Source of the DNA: DATASD01 sp035276765
GTDB lineage: Bacteria; Patescibacteriota; Saccharimonadia; Saccharimonadales; UBA4665
Assembly (NCBI GenBank): GCA_035276765.1
Contig: DATELH010000002.1
Span: 434,001-498,000 of the forward strand
Direction of reading: 5' to 3'
DNA: 64,000 nt
Part shown: positions 7,878 to 16,735 of the stretch, piece after piece
Position numbering within the stretch: the stretch's first letter is position 1
Layout of the letters: every line of letters begins with the position of its first letter
Notes under the pieces: generated by a model
Database searches by the model: none
Told to the model about the DNA's origin: nothing
Seen by the model: the letters and a program-made list of their open reading frames with translations, nothing else
Program-made: the position numbers and the translations under genes

Positions 7878-8363
7878 ATGGCAATTACTATTCAACCAGG
7901 GCAACGAGCGGCGCATGATTTCCTCAAAAAACATAAAGTGGGCGTGCTCGCCACGGTGAGCCCCAATTGCGATCCATACGCCGCCGCCGTTTACTACGCG
8001 GTCGATAGCGCGCTTAACGTTTCGTTCCTTACCAAAACGGGCACCAAAAAAGCCGACAACCTGGAGCACAACAACCACGCCATGCTTGTAGTTTACGAGG
8101 CAGAATCCCAGACAACCGTTCAAGTTACCGGCAGCGTCTCAAAAATAACAGACCTTACCGAAATGAACGAGGTATTTGCGCAAGTTGTCTACGCCTCAGT
8201 TGATGCGAGTCACACCGATATACCGCCATTTATCAAACTGGACGAAGGCGAATACGTGGCATACCGCCTTAAGCCAACACAGGTCCGCATGGCGGTTTTT
8301 AGCCATGCGAAATCGGGTGGGTACGATACGCTTTTCAAAACCATCACCCCTAAAGAAAATTAG
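7878..8363 (+). CDS. Pyridoxamine 5'-phosphate oxidase-like flavin protein
   Basis: A 161-residue protein with the split-barrel fold of PNPOx-like flavin-binding proteins: KKHKVGVLATVSPNCDPYA at the N-terminus, AVYYAVDSALNVSFLTKTG and then KKADNLEHNNHAMLVVYE, a classic family pattern. Members bind FMN or F420 and reduce small compounds or act in stress protection; the substrate is unknown. The ATG at 7878 is preferred over an in-frame GTG at 7866 because GGGAGGG lies between them. Confidence 0.85.
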   Translation: MAITIQPGQRAAHDFLKKHKVGVLATVSPNCDPYAAAVYYAVDSALNVSFLTKTGTKKADNLEHNNHAMLVVYEAESQTTVQVTGSVSKITDLTEMNEVFAQVVYASVDASHTDIPPFIKLDEGEYVAYRLKPTQVRMAVFSHAKSGGYDTLFKTITPKEN

Positions 8364-8393
8364 ACGACCAGGACGCGGACGGGTTAAATCAAG

Positions 8394-8399
8394 TATAAT
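8394..8399 (+). promoter_or_regulatory. -10 element for leaderless YdeI-type gene
   Basis: A consensus TATAAT ends exactly 6 nt before the ATG at 8406. No ribosome binding site lies between them. Confidence 0.7.
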
Positions 8400-8405
8400 G
8401 CAACC

Positions 8406-8969
8406 ATGCATGCGGTTTTGGAAAAAGCGTCAAAGTTGCCGACGATCCGTTTTACAGCTACGCTGTTTAAAATTGGCGAGTGGACCATCCTGAGACTGCC
8501 GAAGGATGCCAGCGCCAAGCTTCCGTCGCGCGGTCAGGCAATGGTTGAAGGGGCCATCAACGGTTTTCATTTCCAGACTCCTCTTGAACCGGACGGGGAC
8601 TGGAGTCATTGGTTCAAGCTCAACGAAGCTTTGCTCGCTAACGCTAAAGTTGCGGCTGGCGATACAGTAACCATGGAATGTAAACCCATGAAAGACTGGC
8701 CAGAACCCGACGTGCCAGCAGACTTGAAGCGCGCGCTTGCGGCGGCCCCGAGGGCATATGCGTTGTGGGAGCGCGTAACGCCCATGGCGCACTGGGAGTG
8801 GATCCGCTGGATACGCTCAACCAACCGGCAAGAAACGCGCCAGCGGCGTGTCGAGGTTGCCATCTCAAAGCTCGAAGCTGGCAAGCGTAGGCCCTGTTGC
8901 TGGAACCGCAACCTCTCCACCGAGCCTTCTGTATCGAAAAACGGCGTACTCCTCATGCCGCCAAACTAA
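8406..8969 (+). CDS. DUF1905 / YdeI-OmpD-associated family protein
   Basis: A 187-residue protein with two known parts. Residues about 10-100 match DUF1905, a small beta-barrel (FTATLFKIGEWTILRLPKDA, then GFHFQTPLEPDGDWSHWFKL). Residues about 100-175 match the YdeI/OmdA C-terminal region (ALAAAPRAYALWERVTPMAHWEWIRWI, then TRQRRVEVAISKLEAGKR). Homologues are called bacteriocin-protection proteins, but the biochemical role is not established. The transcript looks leaderless. Confidence 0.85.
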   Translation: MHAVLEKASKLPTIRFTATLFKIGEWTILRLPKDASAKLPSRGQAMVEGAINGFHFQTPLEPDGDWSHWFKLNEALLANAKVAAGDTVTMECKPMKDWPEPDVPADLKRALAAAPRAYALWERVTPMAHWEWIRWIRSTNRQETRQRRVEVAISKLEAGKRRPCCWNRNLSTEPSVSKNGVLLMPPN

Positions 8970-9031
8970 AAGATGCGCACGACGTTTGATTTGTTATCAT
9001 AAGAGTATTGAAACGTAGCAAAGGAGGGGTT

Positions 9032-9493
9032 ATGCAGCAAAAAATCACACCGAACCTGTGGTTTAACGGCAACGCTAAGGAGGCAGTCGAGTATTACATT
9101 TCGGTTTTCCCGGACAGCAAAATTATCTCCACAGCGTACTATCCAAAAAGCGCCGACGAAGGGCTTGCCGACTTCCAAAAAGACTTGGCGGGCGAGGTAC
9201 TTGCCATTAACTTCGAGTTAAACGGTCAGGGCTTTACCGCCATCAACGCCGGCCCGGAGTTTACCTTTAATGAAGCCGTGTCGTTTGCGATCACCTGTAA
9301 AGACCAGGACGAGATTGATTACTACTGGGAAAAGCTTTCGAGCGAGCCCGAGGCCGAACAATGCGGCTGGTGCAAAGATAGGTTCGGCCTCAGCTGGCAA
9401 GTAGTGCCCGCAAATATGGACGAGCTCATGCAACGTCCTGGCGCCTTTGCCCACATGATGGAGATGAAAAAGCTCACCATTGCCGACTTTTAG
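9032..9493 (+). CDS. VOC-superfamily PhnB-like protein
   Basis: A 153-residue protein of the PhnB / 3-demethylubiquinone methyltransferase-like branch of the vicinal oxygen chelate superfamily: LWFNGNAKEAVEYYISVFPD, INFELNGQGFTAINAGPEF and CGWCKDRFGLSWQVVP are family hallmarks. Such proteins are small dimeric barrels, usually of unknown substrate. The start at 9032 is set by AAAGGAGGGG just upstream; an in-frame TTG at 9008 lacks this. It ends three nt before the DUF488 gene, so they are probably co-transcribed. Confidence 0.88.
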   Translation: MQQKITPNLWFNGNAKEAVEYYISVFPDSKIISTAYYPKSADEGLADFQKDLAGEVLAINFELNGQGFTAINAGPEFTFNEAVSFAITCKDQDEIDYYWEKLSSEPEAEQCGWCKDRFGLSWQVVPANMDELMQRPGAFAHMMEMKKLTIADF

Positions 9494-9496
9494 CGT

Positions 9497-9841
9497 ATGT
9501 TGCGCATTAAGCGAATCTACGACGAACCGGCCAAAAGTGATGGCATGCGCGTGTTGGTAGACAGGTTGTGGCCACGCGGCGTGAGCAAGCAGCGGGCGGC
9601 TCTTGATTTGTGGCTCAAAGAGATCGCGCCCTCGTCAGCGTTGCGGCAATGGTTCGGCCACGAGCCCCAAAAGTTCGAGGCCTTCCGCAAAAAATATATG
9701 GCGGAGCTTGCCCAGAACCCGGCAGTTGCGCAGCTGCAGGCACTTGCGGCTAAAAATCCGCGGCTTACGCTTTTGTACGCCGCCAAAGACCCGGTTATTA
9801 ACCATGCCGTAGTGCTGCAAAAATTCCTCGAAAAGCAGTAA
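9497..9841 (+). CDS. DUF488 family protein
   Basis: A 114-residue protein that matches DUF488: RIYDEPAKSDGMRVLVDRLW, PRGVSKQRAALDLWLKEIAP and LRQWFGHEP are all conserved in the family. The function is unknown; family members are short and often sit with redox or stress genes. It begins three nt after the VOC gene. Confidence 0.9.
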   Translation: MLRIKRIYDEPAKSDGMRVLVDRLWPRGVSKQRAALDLWLKEIAPSSALRQWFGHEPQKFEAFRKKYMAELAQNPAVAQLQALAAKNPRLTLLYAAKDPVINHAVVLQKFLEKQ

Positions 9842-9850
9842 ACCTTAGGC

Positions 9851-9879
9851 TTGACGCACGGCCACCTGACATTTATGCT
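9851..9879 (+). promoter_or_regulatory. Sigma-70-type promoter
   Basis: TTGACG (9851-9856), a 17-nt spacer and TATGCT (9874-9879). Transcription should begin near 9886, giving a leader of about 40 nt before the TTG start at 9929. Confidence 0.65.
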
Positions 9880-9928
9880 GGCTTTTGTGTGTTCGCGTCT
9901 GTAAGGTGTAATCTCAGGAGGAAATGCT

Positions 9929-10957
9929 TTGAGTGCAGAGCAAACAGGCATCGCGCCCGAGGCTCTCAGCCTCGGGTTTGTTGCGCGCGTTGACGAATAC
10001 GTTACCAGCCGGCAATTTAACACGCTCGCCACAAACTTGGAGCGAGAAGGGGTGATTGCCGCGCTTGGCGACACCGCCATCGACACGCCATGGCAAGCTT
10101 TTATGGAAGTTACGGATGGTATCACGGCGGCCACGGCCGAATCGGGTGCGGATCCGGCACTCATGAATGTCGCCATTACTTTTACTGATACCAAGGCGCG
10201 TGAGCGCTTTCACAACCTGTACGATTTGCTGCTCGCCGGCATCCACGGCTTGGCCATGCCACACTTGCGGAGCGGCGGCCCGCGCGAGCTGCGGGCTTGG
10301 AACTTTTCATACGCCGACCTTTCCACGGCCGGGCGCGCGGGCACTGCCTTGCTACGCCAAGAATACGGCAAAACACTTGGACCAAACCTGCGGCTTATTC
10401 AAGCAAACACCGTGGGCGATATTGCGTCGGGCAATGTTATGCACTACATTCCCGACCGTTTGCGGACGCGGGTCGCGCAACAGCGAGAGGATCTTAGCCA
10501 ACTGTTCGACGAAGAAACAGCCGACGAGTCGTTGCTCAGCAGCGGCCGTTTGGGGATTGTGGGGAAGGCAATGCGTGAGGCGCAGCACTCGGTGGGCATG
10601 GTTTCGCTGGCCGTGCAGCGGCCGCGTAGCAACCGACCGCGCATTGAGGAAAAGACGCACTTTTTTGCGCGCGGTGCCGATATCCCGCTTTCACATACCA
10701 CCATCCGCCGGACAATTATTGAGCAAGTACGCGACGGTGTCGAGGAGCTCACGCGTCCCTATAAAGAGCGCAACCTTGTGAAGGTCGGGCAAGATTTATG
10801 GGACATCGTAACGGGCTTGGGCATGGCACAAGGCGCCGGTTCGGCAGTGCGGGCGCTTGGCACTATTTCGGCGGCGAGCGTGGCAGCTCTCTGGGGCATG
10901 CGGACCGACCAGCGGCGACGCAAACACAACCGGCTACTCAGCAGCTTTGGCCTTTAA
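9929..10957 (+). CDS. Hypothetical 342-aa protein
   Basis: The start is a TTG with AGGAGGA seven nt upstream; the ATG just before it is immediately stopped. The product is soluble and mostly helical with no signal peptide. A central part reads SGNVMHYIPDRLRTR, and the C-terminus has a weakly hydrophobic Gly/Ala-rich segment (GSAVRALGTISAASVAALWG near 307-326) followed by a basic tail (RTDQRRRKHNR). I recognise no family. Its last 24 nt overlap the convergent hydrolase gene. It may be specific to this lineage. Confidence 0.75.
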   Translation: MSAEQTGIAPEALSLGFVARVDEYVTSRQFNTLATNLEREGVIAALGDTAIDTPWQAFMEVTDGITAATAESGADPALMNVAITFTDTKARERFHNLYDLLLAGIHGLAMPHLRSGGPRELRAWNFSYADLSTAGRAGTALLRQEYGKTLGPNLRLIQANTVGDIASGNVMHYIPDRLRTRVAQQREDLSQLFDEETADESLLSSGRLGIVGKAMREAQHSVGMVSLAVQRPRSNRPRIEEKTHFFARGADIPLSHTTIRRTIIEQVRDGVEELTRPYKERNLVKVGQDLWDIVTGLGMAQGAGSAVRALGTISAASVAALWGMRTDQRRRKHNRLLSSFGL

Positions 10958-11983
10958 AAACTGCGCAGTGGCCGCAAAGGCCTTTTCACCATCATCATTA
11001 AAGGTAAACTGGTACTCGTGCGGCAAGCTCGGCTGGTGGTTTTTGGCATAAAACAAGCTTGTAACCGGCACTTTGAGCGCGGCGAGCTTTTCGGCGAGCG
11101 GCCTGGACTGCGCGTCAGTTAGCGGATCGCCGTTGCCGCCACTTATAAAAGTACTCGGAAAAGCTGCCGCGACATGATAGTAGGGTGACATTTGTCGGAT
11201 GAGCGGGCTCGACTTGTCAGCCGTGCCGCTGTACGCCCACACCGTTACGTCATCACCCCAGCCGACAATCTTTGGCAGGGTCGGGTCGGACTGCGTAAGC
11301 CCCTCCATTTTATAAATGCCACAAAACAACACAACGCCAACGAGTTGCGAAGGTGTTAGGTTCGGCCGCACGCCAACCTCTTTGGCATAATCAGGGTTGG
11401 TGATGAGCGCTGCGAGCTGGCCCGAAAGTTGCGCACCCGCCGAATCGCCACCCAAAAACAATCTGTTCGTATTTGCATGGAAGCGCGCGGCGTTGGCTTG
11501 AATGTAGGCGTAGGCGTCGTTAATCTGGTGCACTGCGTAGGGATAGGTTTTTTCGGGAGCCAAAGCATAGTTGAGGCCAATCACCACAAAACCTTGATCG
11601 GCAAGACGCGCAAAATACGGCGCGTCGTCGCTTTTGTTGCCCGACAGCCACGCGCCGCCGTGCGTCCACACCACCACCGGCAACGCGGTTTGAGTGTTTA
11701 CGATGTTGTTTGGCATGTACACATCGAGTTGCGCCGCTTTGTCGTGCGCCCGATACTGTTGGTTTGCCAGCACCGTCACCGGATATTTCGGCAGTTTTGC
11801 TTCCATCGTCTCTAACGTTTTGTGGCCGCCACGGTTAAAAACAATGCGAATAACCATCGCGCCCGGCCACGGGCTCACCCGAAATGCCACCAGTGCCGCC
11901 ACCACCAAGCCAATCACCAGCCCCACTGGCCACAGAAAAGCCTTTTTGCGATAAAACGGTTTGTGTTTTGATGCTTTTGGCAT
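10934..11983 (-). CDS. Membrane-anchored alpha/beta hydrolase (HSL-type esterase)
   Basis: A 349-residue protein. A basic N-terminus (KHKPFYRKK) precedes one membrane helix at about 16-36, so the catalytic domain is probably outside the membrane. The oxyanion-hole HGG is at 108-110 and the nucleophile motif GDSAG at 179-183 (Ser181), the arrangement of the hormone-sensitive lipase group. Candidate acid and His residues lie in GGNGDPLTD and PHEYQF near the C-terminus. Members hydrolyse short acyl esters; the natural substrate is unknown. Confidence 0.85.
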   Translation of the reverse strand: MPKASKHKPFYRKKAFLWPVGLVIGLVVAALVAFRVSPWPGAMVIRIVFNRGGHKTLETMEAKLPKYPVTVLANQQYRAHDKAAQLDVYMPNNIVNTQTALPVVVWTHGGAWLSGNKSDDAPYFARLADQGFVVIGLNYALAPEKTYPYAVHQINDAYAYIQANAARFHANTNRLFLGGDSAGAQLSGQLAALITNPDYAKEVGVRPNLTPSQLVGVVLFCGIYKMEGLTQSDPTLPKIVGWGDDVTVWAYSGTADKSSPLIRQMSPYYHVAAAFPSTFISGGNGDPLTDAQSRPLAEKLAALKVPVTSLFYAKNHQPSLPHEYQFTFNDDGEKAFAATAQFLKAKAAE

Positions 11984-12095
11984 ATGTTTTTACCTATTGT
12001 TAGTATACGACAGTTTGGTGAAGTGCGCACGAGCTACATTCAGACTCGCGGCGCAGCGTTCGAATAAAAAGATAAATATGTTACAGTATAACTTT

Positions 12096-12509
12096 ATGAA
12101 TAGTCCTGAGTTTGACGCACGCATCGAAGGCCTTGGCGAAAATCTGGTTGCCAAGCGTGATTTTTTGGGCCGCAAACTCGCCCACGAAGCGATGGAAGAA
12201 TGGGGTATGCTGGGTGCTATAGACGAAACTGGCGAGGCCGCCTTGTGCAGCCTCATGGCGACTCCTGCAGTAAGCGGCATGGTACTCGAGATGGGCGGCA
12301 CAACCGAGCCGATCGACATCGAGTCCGAAGTTCTGCGTCTGGTCGGTTTAGTGCCCGACCAACTCAAGCCAACGGTAGAACGGCTTTCGCACGCTATGAT
12401 CCCACGCGGCATCGAGTTCCGCCGTAACGAGCTCGTCCGGCGGTCGGAAAAAGCGTTGGCATGGCTCGAGGAATTCCGATTCTTGCAATCTAGCACCGAC
12501 CCGACCTAA
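12096..12509 (+). CDS. Hypothetical 137-aa helical protein
   Basis: Soluble, acidic, helix-rich (RDFLGRKLAHEAMEEWGMLG, then RNELVRRSEKALAWLEEFRF). No known family. The ATG at 12096 is favoured because a TACAGT hexamer ends 8 nt upstream. An in-frame ATG at 12078 would sit upstream of that hexamer and also lacks a ribosome binding site, so the choice is uncertain. Confidence 0.6.
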   Translation: MNSPEFDARIEGLGENLVAKRDFLGRKLAHEAMEEWGMLGAIDETGEAALCSLMATPAVSGMVLEMGGTTEPIDIESEVLRLVGLVPDQLKPTVERLSHAMIPRGIEFRRNELVRRSEKALAWLEEFRFLQSSTDPT

Positions 12510-12567
12510 GCCGCAAGCCTTCGCCAAAGTAGCGCCGGCATAAGACGCCCGAAACGAGTTTTCCTGA

Positions 12568-12573
12568 TACAAT
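12568..12573 (+). promoter_or_regulatory. Extended -10 for leaderless ABC gene
   Basis: TGATACAAT, an extended -10, ends 6 nt before the GTG at 12580. Confidence 0.65.
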
Positions 12574-12579
12574 GGGGCG

Positions 12580-13302
12580 GTGAAAACTGACACAGTTTTA
12601 GAGACTGCCAACCTAGTCAAGCGGTTTGGTTCGTTTACAGCCGTGAACGATATTAGTTTTTCGATTAAAAAAGGCGAGGTCGTGGGTTTTCTTGGCCCAA
12701 ACGGCGCCGGCAAGAGCACCACAATTCAAATGCTCCTCGGCTTGCTCACACCTACCTCTGGTACAATCAAATATTTCGGCAAGGACTTCCACCAAAACCG
12801 CTTGGCAACGCTCAGCCGCATCAACTACCTTTCGGCATTTAATACCTTGCAAGGACGCATTACGGTCGAACAGAATCTGCGGGTATTTGCCGACGCTTAC
12901 GGGGTGAAAAATCCAACGCAAAAGATCAATGAACTGCTGGAGTACTTTGCCGTACCACAGCTCAAAAAAGTGGCGTACGACAACATTTCGGCCGGGCAGC
13001 GCACGCGTGTAAATCTTGCCAAAGCATTTTTGAACGACCCCGAGCTGGTACTCATGGACGAGCCGACCGCATCGCTCGATCCCGACATCGTCGACCGCGT
13101 GCTCACTATGATCGAGGACCTCAAAAAACGCCGCGAACTCACCATTTTGTACACTAGCCATAATATGCCCGAGGTCGAGCGCATTTGCGACCGAGTAGTC
13201 TTTTTGGCACACGGCAATATCGTGCATGAAGCCAAAACCAAAGACCTGCCAAGTCTGCACCAACTGTTCATAAAAATCGCCCGGGACGAGCCCGAATCAT
13301 GA
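12580..13302 (+). CDS. ABC transporter ATP-binding protein
   Basis: A 240-residue ATPase of an ABC-2 type exporter: Walker A GPNGAGKST at 39-47, signature SAGQR at 137-141, Walker B LVLMDEP at 156-162 and a switch His in LYTSHN. The first half of the sequence matches the drug/polysaccharide exporter group. The start codon is GTG, placed by the extended -10 upstream. Its end overlaps the permease by ATGA, so the two subunits are translationally coupled. The cargo is unknown. Confidence 0.93.
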   Translation: MKTDTVLETANLVKRFGSFTAVNDISFSIKKGEVVGFLGPNGAGKSTTIQMLLGLLTPTSGTIKYFGKDFHQNRLATLSRINYLSAFNTLQGRITVEQNLRVFADAYGVKNPTQKINELLEYFAVPQLKKVAYDNISAGQRTRVNLAKAFLNDPELVLMDEPTASLDPDIVDRVLTMIEDLKKRRELTILYTSHNMPEVERICDRVVFLAHGNIVHEAKTKDLPSLHQLFIKIARDEPES

Positions 13303-14096
13303 GGTGGCATGCCATAAAGGCCGTGTTGCGGCAAGAACTTTTCGTGACACGCTCCTCGTGGGAGACTATTTTCGATATCTTTATTTTCACGCTCATCAAC
13401 ATTGTTTTGTTCGGATTTATTACCACCTATTTAGTGCAAGGGACGAGCGGTAACGGCAAGCTTGAAGTGCAAAGCTTGATGGTGGCCGTGGTGTTCTGGG
13501 AGGTAATCCGCATCAACCAGTATGCGACATCGGTAAGTAGCATGTGGAATGTGTGGTCGCACAACCTGAGCAACATGTTTATTGCGCCGATCCGGGTGGC
13601 CGAATACCTGCTTGCCCACATTTTGAGCGCCACCGGCAAATCGTTGTTTATTTTACTGTGTGCTATTCCGCTCAGCCACTATATTTTTCACGTCAACCTG
13701 CTGGCGCTTGGCGCTTGGCCTATCTTGTTCACATATCTCAACATGGTTGTCTTTGCCACGGCGCTGGGGTTAGTGCTTATTGGGCTCGTGTTTCAGTTTG
13801 GCACACGAGTGCAGGCGCTGACGTGGGGTGTGATTTTTACCATCCAGCCGCTATGCGCTGTGTATTTTCCTGTGAGCGTACTACCGGTGTTTTTACAGCC
13901 GCTCAGCTATGCTTTTCCTGTCACATTCTTTTTTGAATGGCTCCGGGCTTTACACCAGGGCGTTGCCTATAGCGGTAGCCGTGTGGGCGCCGGTTTTGCG
14001 CTGAACATCGCGTACTTGGCAATAAGTTGCTGGATATTCTCACGCCAGCTCGCCGCCGCAAAACGCAGCGGGCAACTTGCGCGTAACGACTTATAG
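13299..14096 (+). CDS. ABC-2 type transporter permease
   Basis: A 265-residue integral membrane protein with six hydrophobic segments, beginning near residues 25-48 (FTLINIVLFGFITTYLV). The conserved late segment before the last helix reads LPVFLQPLSYAFPVTFFFEW, typical of ABC-2 permeases. It overlaps the ATPase gene by four nt, so the pair forms a complete half-size exporter set. The substrate could be a drug, lipid or glycan. Confidence 0.88.
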   Translation: MRWHAIKAVLRQELFVTRSSWETIFDIFIFTLINIVLFGFITTYLVQGTSGNGKLEVQSLMVAVVFWEVIRINQYATSVSSMWNVWSHNLSNMFIAPIRVAEYLLAHILSATGKSLFILLCAIPLSHYIFHVNLLALGAWPILFTYLNMVVFATALGLVLIGLVFQFGTRVQALTWGVIFTIQPLCAVYFPVSVLPVFLQPLSYAFPVTFFFEWLRALHQGVAYSGSRVGAGFALNIAYLAISCWIFSRQLAAAKRSGQLARNDL

Positions 14097-14116
14097 TTTC
14101 TTTCAAGCCAATAGTA

Positions 14117-14145
14117 TTGACATTTAATATAGTTTATGGTTAAAT
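14117..14145 (+). promoter_or_regulatory. Promoter of epimerase gene
   Basis: A consensus -35 TTGACA (14117-14122), a 17-nt spacer and TTAAAT (14140-14145). Transcription would start near 14152, about 20 nt before the ATG at 14173, where AAGGT is a weak ribosome binding site. Confidence 0.6.
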
Positions 14146-14172
14146 GTCTTACCATTATACAAGGTACGTGTT

Positions 14173-15123
14173 ATGAAAGAACTTATTATTGGCAACGGCT
14201 TTTTAGCTAGTAACTATGAGGCGCTTATGCGCGCTACGACGCGCCCCGGTGAGGTACACCAGGCCGGCCGTTTTCCGGAAACATACCAGAATCCGGACAG
14301 CCACTATGTGGATTTGCTCGACCCTTCTGCAATCCGTGACGTGCTCGAGGAAGTACGCCCGGACGTCATCGTGAATGGTGCCGCCATTTTGGGTCGCAAC
14401 AACGACCGCGAACTGCTTGGTAACAACCCAACATTCGTTGAGAACTTGCTCCATGGCGTGCACGAAGCGGGTCTAAACCCACGCATTGTGACAATGGGCT
14501 CAGCAGCCGTATACGGCCCAGTTGACGCCAAAGCATTGCCAGCCAGCGAAGCCGACCCCATGCAACCAACCGCCGGCGATCTGTACGGACGCAGCAAAAA
14601 AGAGGAGTCCGAAAGGGCGCACCAGCTGGCCCAAGAATACGGCCTCGACGTAGTTGAAGCCCGCGTCTTTAACCCGCTCGGCCCTGGCATGCATGGCACG
14701 AACCTCATCACCGTAGTCATGAACCAAATCCGTAAAATTAAGGCCGGCGAACAAGAGCCTGTAGTAACCGTCCGCAACACTGAGGTTAGCCGCGACTACG
14801 TGCATGTGCACGACGTGGTGGAGGGCATCAACAAGCTAGCCCACACGCCCCACCTGGACTACAACACATATAATGTCGGCTCGGGCATTGCCAGCTCGAA
14901 CGGCACGCTTATCCATTCAGTCCTTGCACACAGTGGTATGGATCATGTTGCTGTCCAGGCTACCGACGCCACACCAGAACCTACGGTGGGCGCTATGCAA
15001 GCCAATAGTAGCCGCTTGCGCGAACTTGGCTGGAAGCCACAGTTTACCCTCGACCAAACGGTAGCCAGCATGGTTGCTGAAGCCGGCCTTGCAGTATCTG
15101 CTGCCGCGCACCACGCCGCCTAA
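14173..15123 (+). CDS. NAD-dependent epimerase/dehydratase (extended SDR)
   Basis: A 316-residue extended short-chain dehydrogenase. The dinucleotide-binding loop is IGNGFLASN at 6-14, a variant of GxxGxxG with the middle Gly present. TMGSAAVYG at 107-115 gives the catalytic Ser/Thr region and YGRSK at 138-142 the YxxxK pair. RVFNPLGPG is a typical nucleotide-sugar binding stretch. It should interconvert nucleotide sugars feeding the surface glycans encoded further right, although the exact sugar is unknown. It is transcribed alone. Confidence 0.88.
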   Translation: MKELIIGNGFLASNYEALMRATTRPGEVHQAGRFPETYQNPDSHYVDLLDPSAIRDVLEEVRPDVIVNGAAILGRNNDRELLGNNPTFVENLLHGVHEAGLNPRIVTMGSAAVYGPVDAKALPASEADPMQPTAGDLYGRSKKEESERAHQLAQEYGLDVVEARVFNPLGPGMHGTNLITVVMNQIRKIKAGEQEPVVTVRNTEVSRDYVHVHDVVEGINKLAHTPHLDYNTYNVGSGIASSNGTLIHSVLAHSGMDHVAVQATDATPEPTVGAMQANSSRLRELGWKPQFTLDQTVASMVAEAGLAVSAAAHHAA

Positions 15124-15150
15124 GCCTTCGCTTTAGGAAAGCTGTGAGAA

Positions 15151-16356
15151 TCAGGGCTTAGGCCTGCCCACGAGATAGCCCACACCAGCCGCGACAAAAG
15201 CCGACAGTCCGCCGGCTAGCAAGCCAGCACGCGGGCTCACGTGGTCGCCAATGTAGCCGATGATCGGGCCGCCAATAGGTGTCGTGCCAAAAAAGGCAAT
15301 CGCCCATAGCGACATAACGCGGCCGCGCATGTGCGGATCGCTCGTAAGTTGCAAGGTGGTATTGCCGAGCGCAATAAACCAGATCGACAGCACACCAACT
15401 ACAAACAACACTACACAAGCCGAGACCACGTTTGGCATGGCAGCGAGCAGCACCATACTGCAGCCGAACAAAACCACCGTGACAAATACACGACGCAGTG
15501 TGGCTTGGCCGCGGCTGGCGTTATAAAGCCCGCCAGCCATCGCTCCAATACCCATAGCCACGGTGAGCGCCGAATAGGTGCTGGCGTTGCCATGAAGCGT
15601 GGTCGTGGCAAACAGCGGCAGCGCCACTGGAAATTCATAGGCGAAAATGCCGACAATAAACATCATGAGCAAAATAGCGCGCAAGCGCCGTTCGCCCAAA
15701 ACGTAACGCACGCCGGCGCGAATTTGACCAGGCTCGGGCGCAGCACCGGGAATGCGATGCAGCTCGCCCACACGCATAAAGGCCAGCCCTACAATGATCG
15801 CCACAAAAGAGGCCGCATTCACCAAAAAGCAAGGACCGATACCAACCGTAGCGATCAACACACCGGCGATCGACGGCCCGATAATCCGCGCGCCATTCAC
15901 CATGGTTGAGTTCAGTGACACCGCGTTACGCAAGCGCTCGCGCCCAACCATTTCCATAACAAAAGTTTGCCGGGTGGGGTTATCAACGGTTTGCGTCAAT
16001 CCAAGTCCTACCGCAATCACGTACACCATCCACATCTGGACCGCATGTGCCACAACTACTGCGCCAAGCGCAAACGACAGCAGCGCCGCCACCGTTTGCG
16101 TCACAAAAAGCACATGCCGTTTATCGAAGCGATCGGCAATTACACCGCCAATCACACCAAACAACAGCACCGGCAAAAACTGGGCCGCGGCCACCAATCC
16201 CAACTGCGTCCCCGAGTGCGTAAGTTGCAAAACCAGCCACGACATCCCCACAATCTGCATCCATGTGCCACACAACGAAACGCACTGTCCGGCAAAAAAG
16301 AGTCGAAAATTCCGCACCTCAAATGAGGAAAAAGTCCGTTTGAACGCCGCTTCCAT
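15151..16356 (-). CDS. MFS transporter (exporter type)
   Basis: A 401-residue protein with about 12 membrane helices. The N-terminus FSSFEVRNFRLFFAGQCVSL and the loop GVIADRFDKRHVL after helix 2 are typical of the enterobactin-exporter-like MFS group, which moves drugs or siderophores outward. The start is followed upstream by a CATAAT hexamer 7 nt away, consistent with a leaderless message. Confidence 0.9.
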   Translation of the reverse strand: MEAAFKRTFSSFEVRNFRLFFAGQCVSLCGTWMQIVGMSWLVLQLTHSGTQLGLVAAAQFLPVLLFGVIGGVIADRFDKRHVLFVTQTVAALLSFALGAVVVAHAVQMWMVYVIAVGLGLTQTVDNPTRQTFVMEMVGRERLRNAVSLNSTMVNGARIIGPSIAGVLIATVGIGPCFLVNAASFVAIIVGLAFMRVGELHRIPGAAPEPGQIRAGVRYVLGERRLRAILLMMFIVGIFAYEFPVALPLFATTTLHGNASTYSALTVAMGIGAMAGGLYNASRGQATLRRVFVTVVLFGCSMVLLAAMPNVVSACVVLFVVGVLSIWFIALGNTTLQLTSDPHMRGRVMSLWAIAFFGTTPIGGPIIGYIGDHVSPRAGLLAGGLSAFVAAGVGYLVGRPKP

Positions 16357-16400
16357 TATATATATTATGGCAGGTTTGTCTCGGCGCCGCCAACAGCAAA

Positions 16401-16435
16401 TCTAAAAACCGCTCAAAAGATGGGCGGTTTTTAGA
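16401..16435. terminator. Bidirectional terminator
   Basis: TCTAAAAACCGC (16401-16412) and GCGGTTTTTAGA (16424-16435) form a perfect 12-bp stem around an 11-nt loop, with A-rich and T-rich flanks inside the stem. It stands between the 95-aa gene and the start of the MFS gene, so it mainly ends the minus-strand transcript coming from the right. Confidence 0.85.
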
Positions 16436-16447
16436 TGTTAATAGCTC

Positions 16448-16735
16448 TTAGGCGAAGGCGCGCGGTGCTTCATTCATACCAACAAGCGTCCAGGTGTTTT
16501 CGGTTGCGTCGTGCTTGAGCCGGTATTCGTTCGTGCCATCGGTCATGTCGAACAGCTCAAACAGCTGCTGGCCTTTTTTGACCACAAAGTGCAGCCCAGA
16601 CTCGATAAAAGTATACTCCTGGCCCTCCAGCTCCATGCGCTTGGGGTAGCTTCGCAAACTGCGACGGCCATTGCGGAAGTACATGCTGGTGATCGAAACT
16701 TCTTTGTTAACAGGGATGCGGGTGATGTTGTTCAT
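16448..16735 (-). CDS. Hypothetical 95-aa protein
   Basis: A small soluble beta-rich protein (EGQEYTFIESGLHFVVKKG, then QLFELFDMTDGTNEYRLKH). GAGGAG nine nt before the ATG supports the start. I know no named family. It has a long, probably structured leader and its own terminator, so it is a single-gene transcript with room for post-transcriptional control. Confidence 0.72.
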   Translation of the reverse strand: MNNITRIPVNKEVSITSMYFRNGRRSLRSYPKRMELEGQEYTFIESGLHFVVKKGQQLFELFDMTDGTNEYRLKHDATENTWTLVGMNEAPRAFA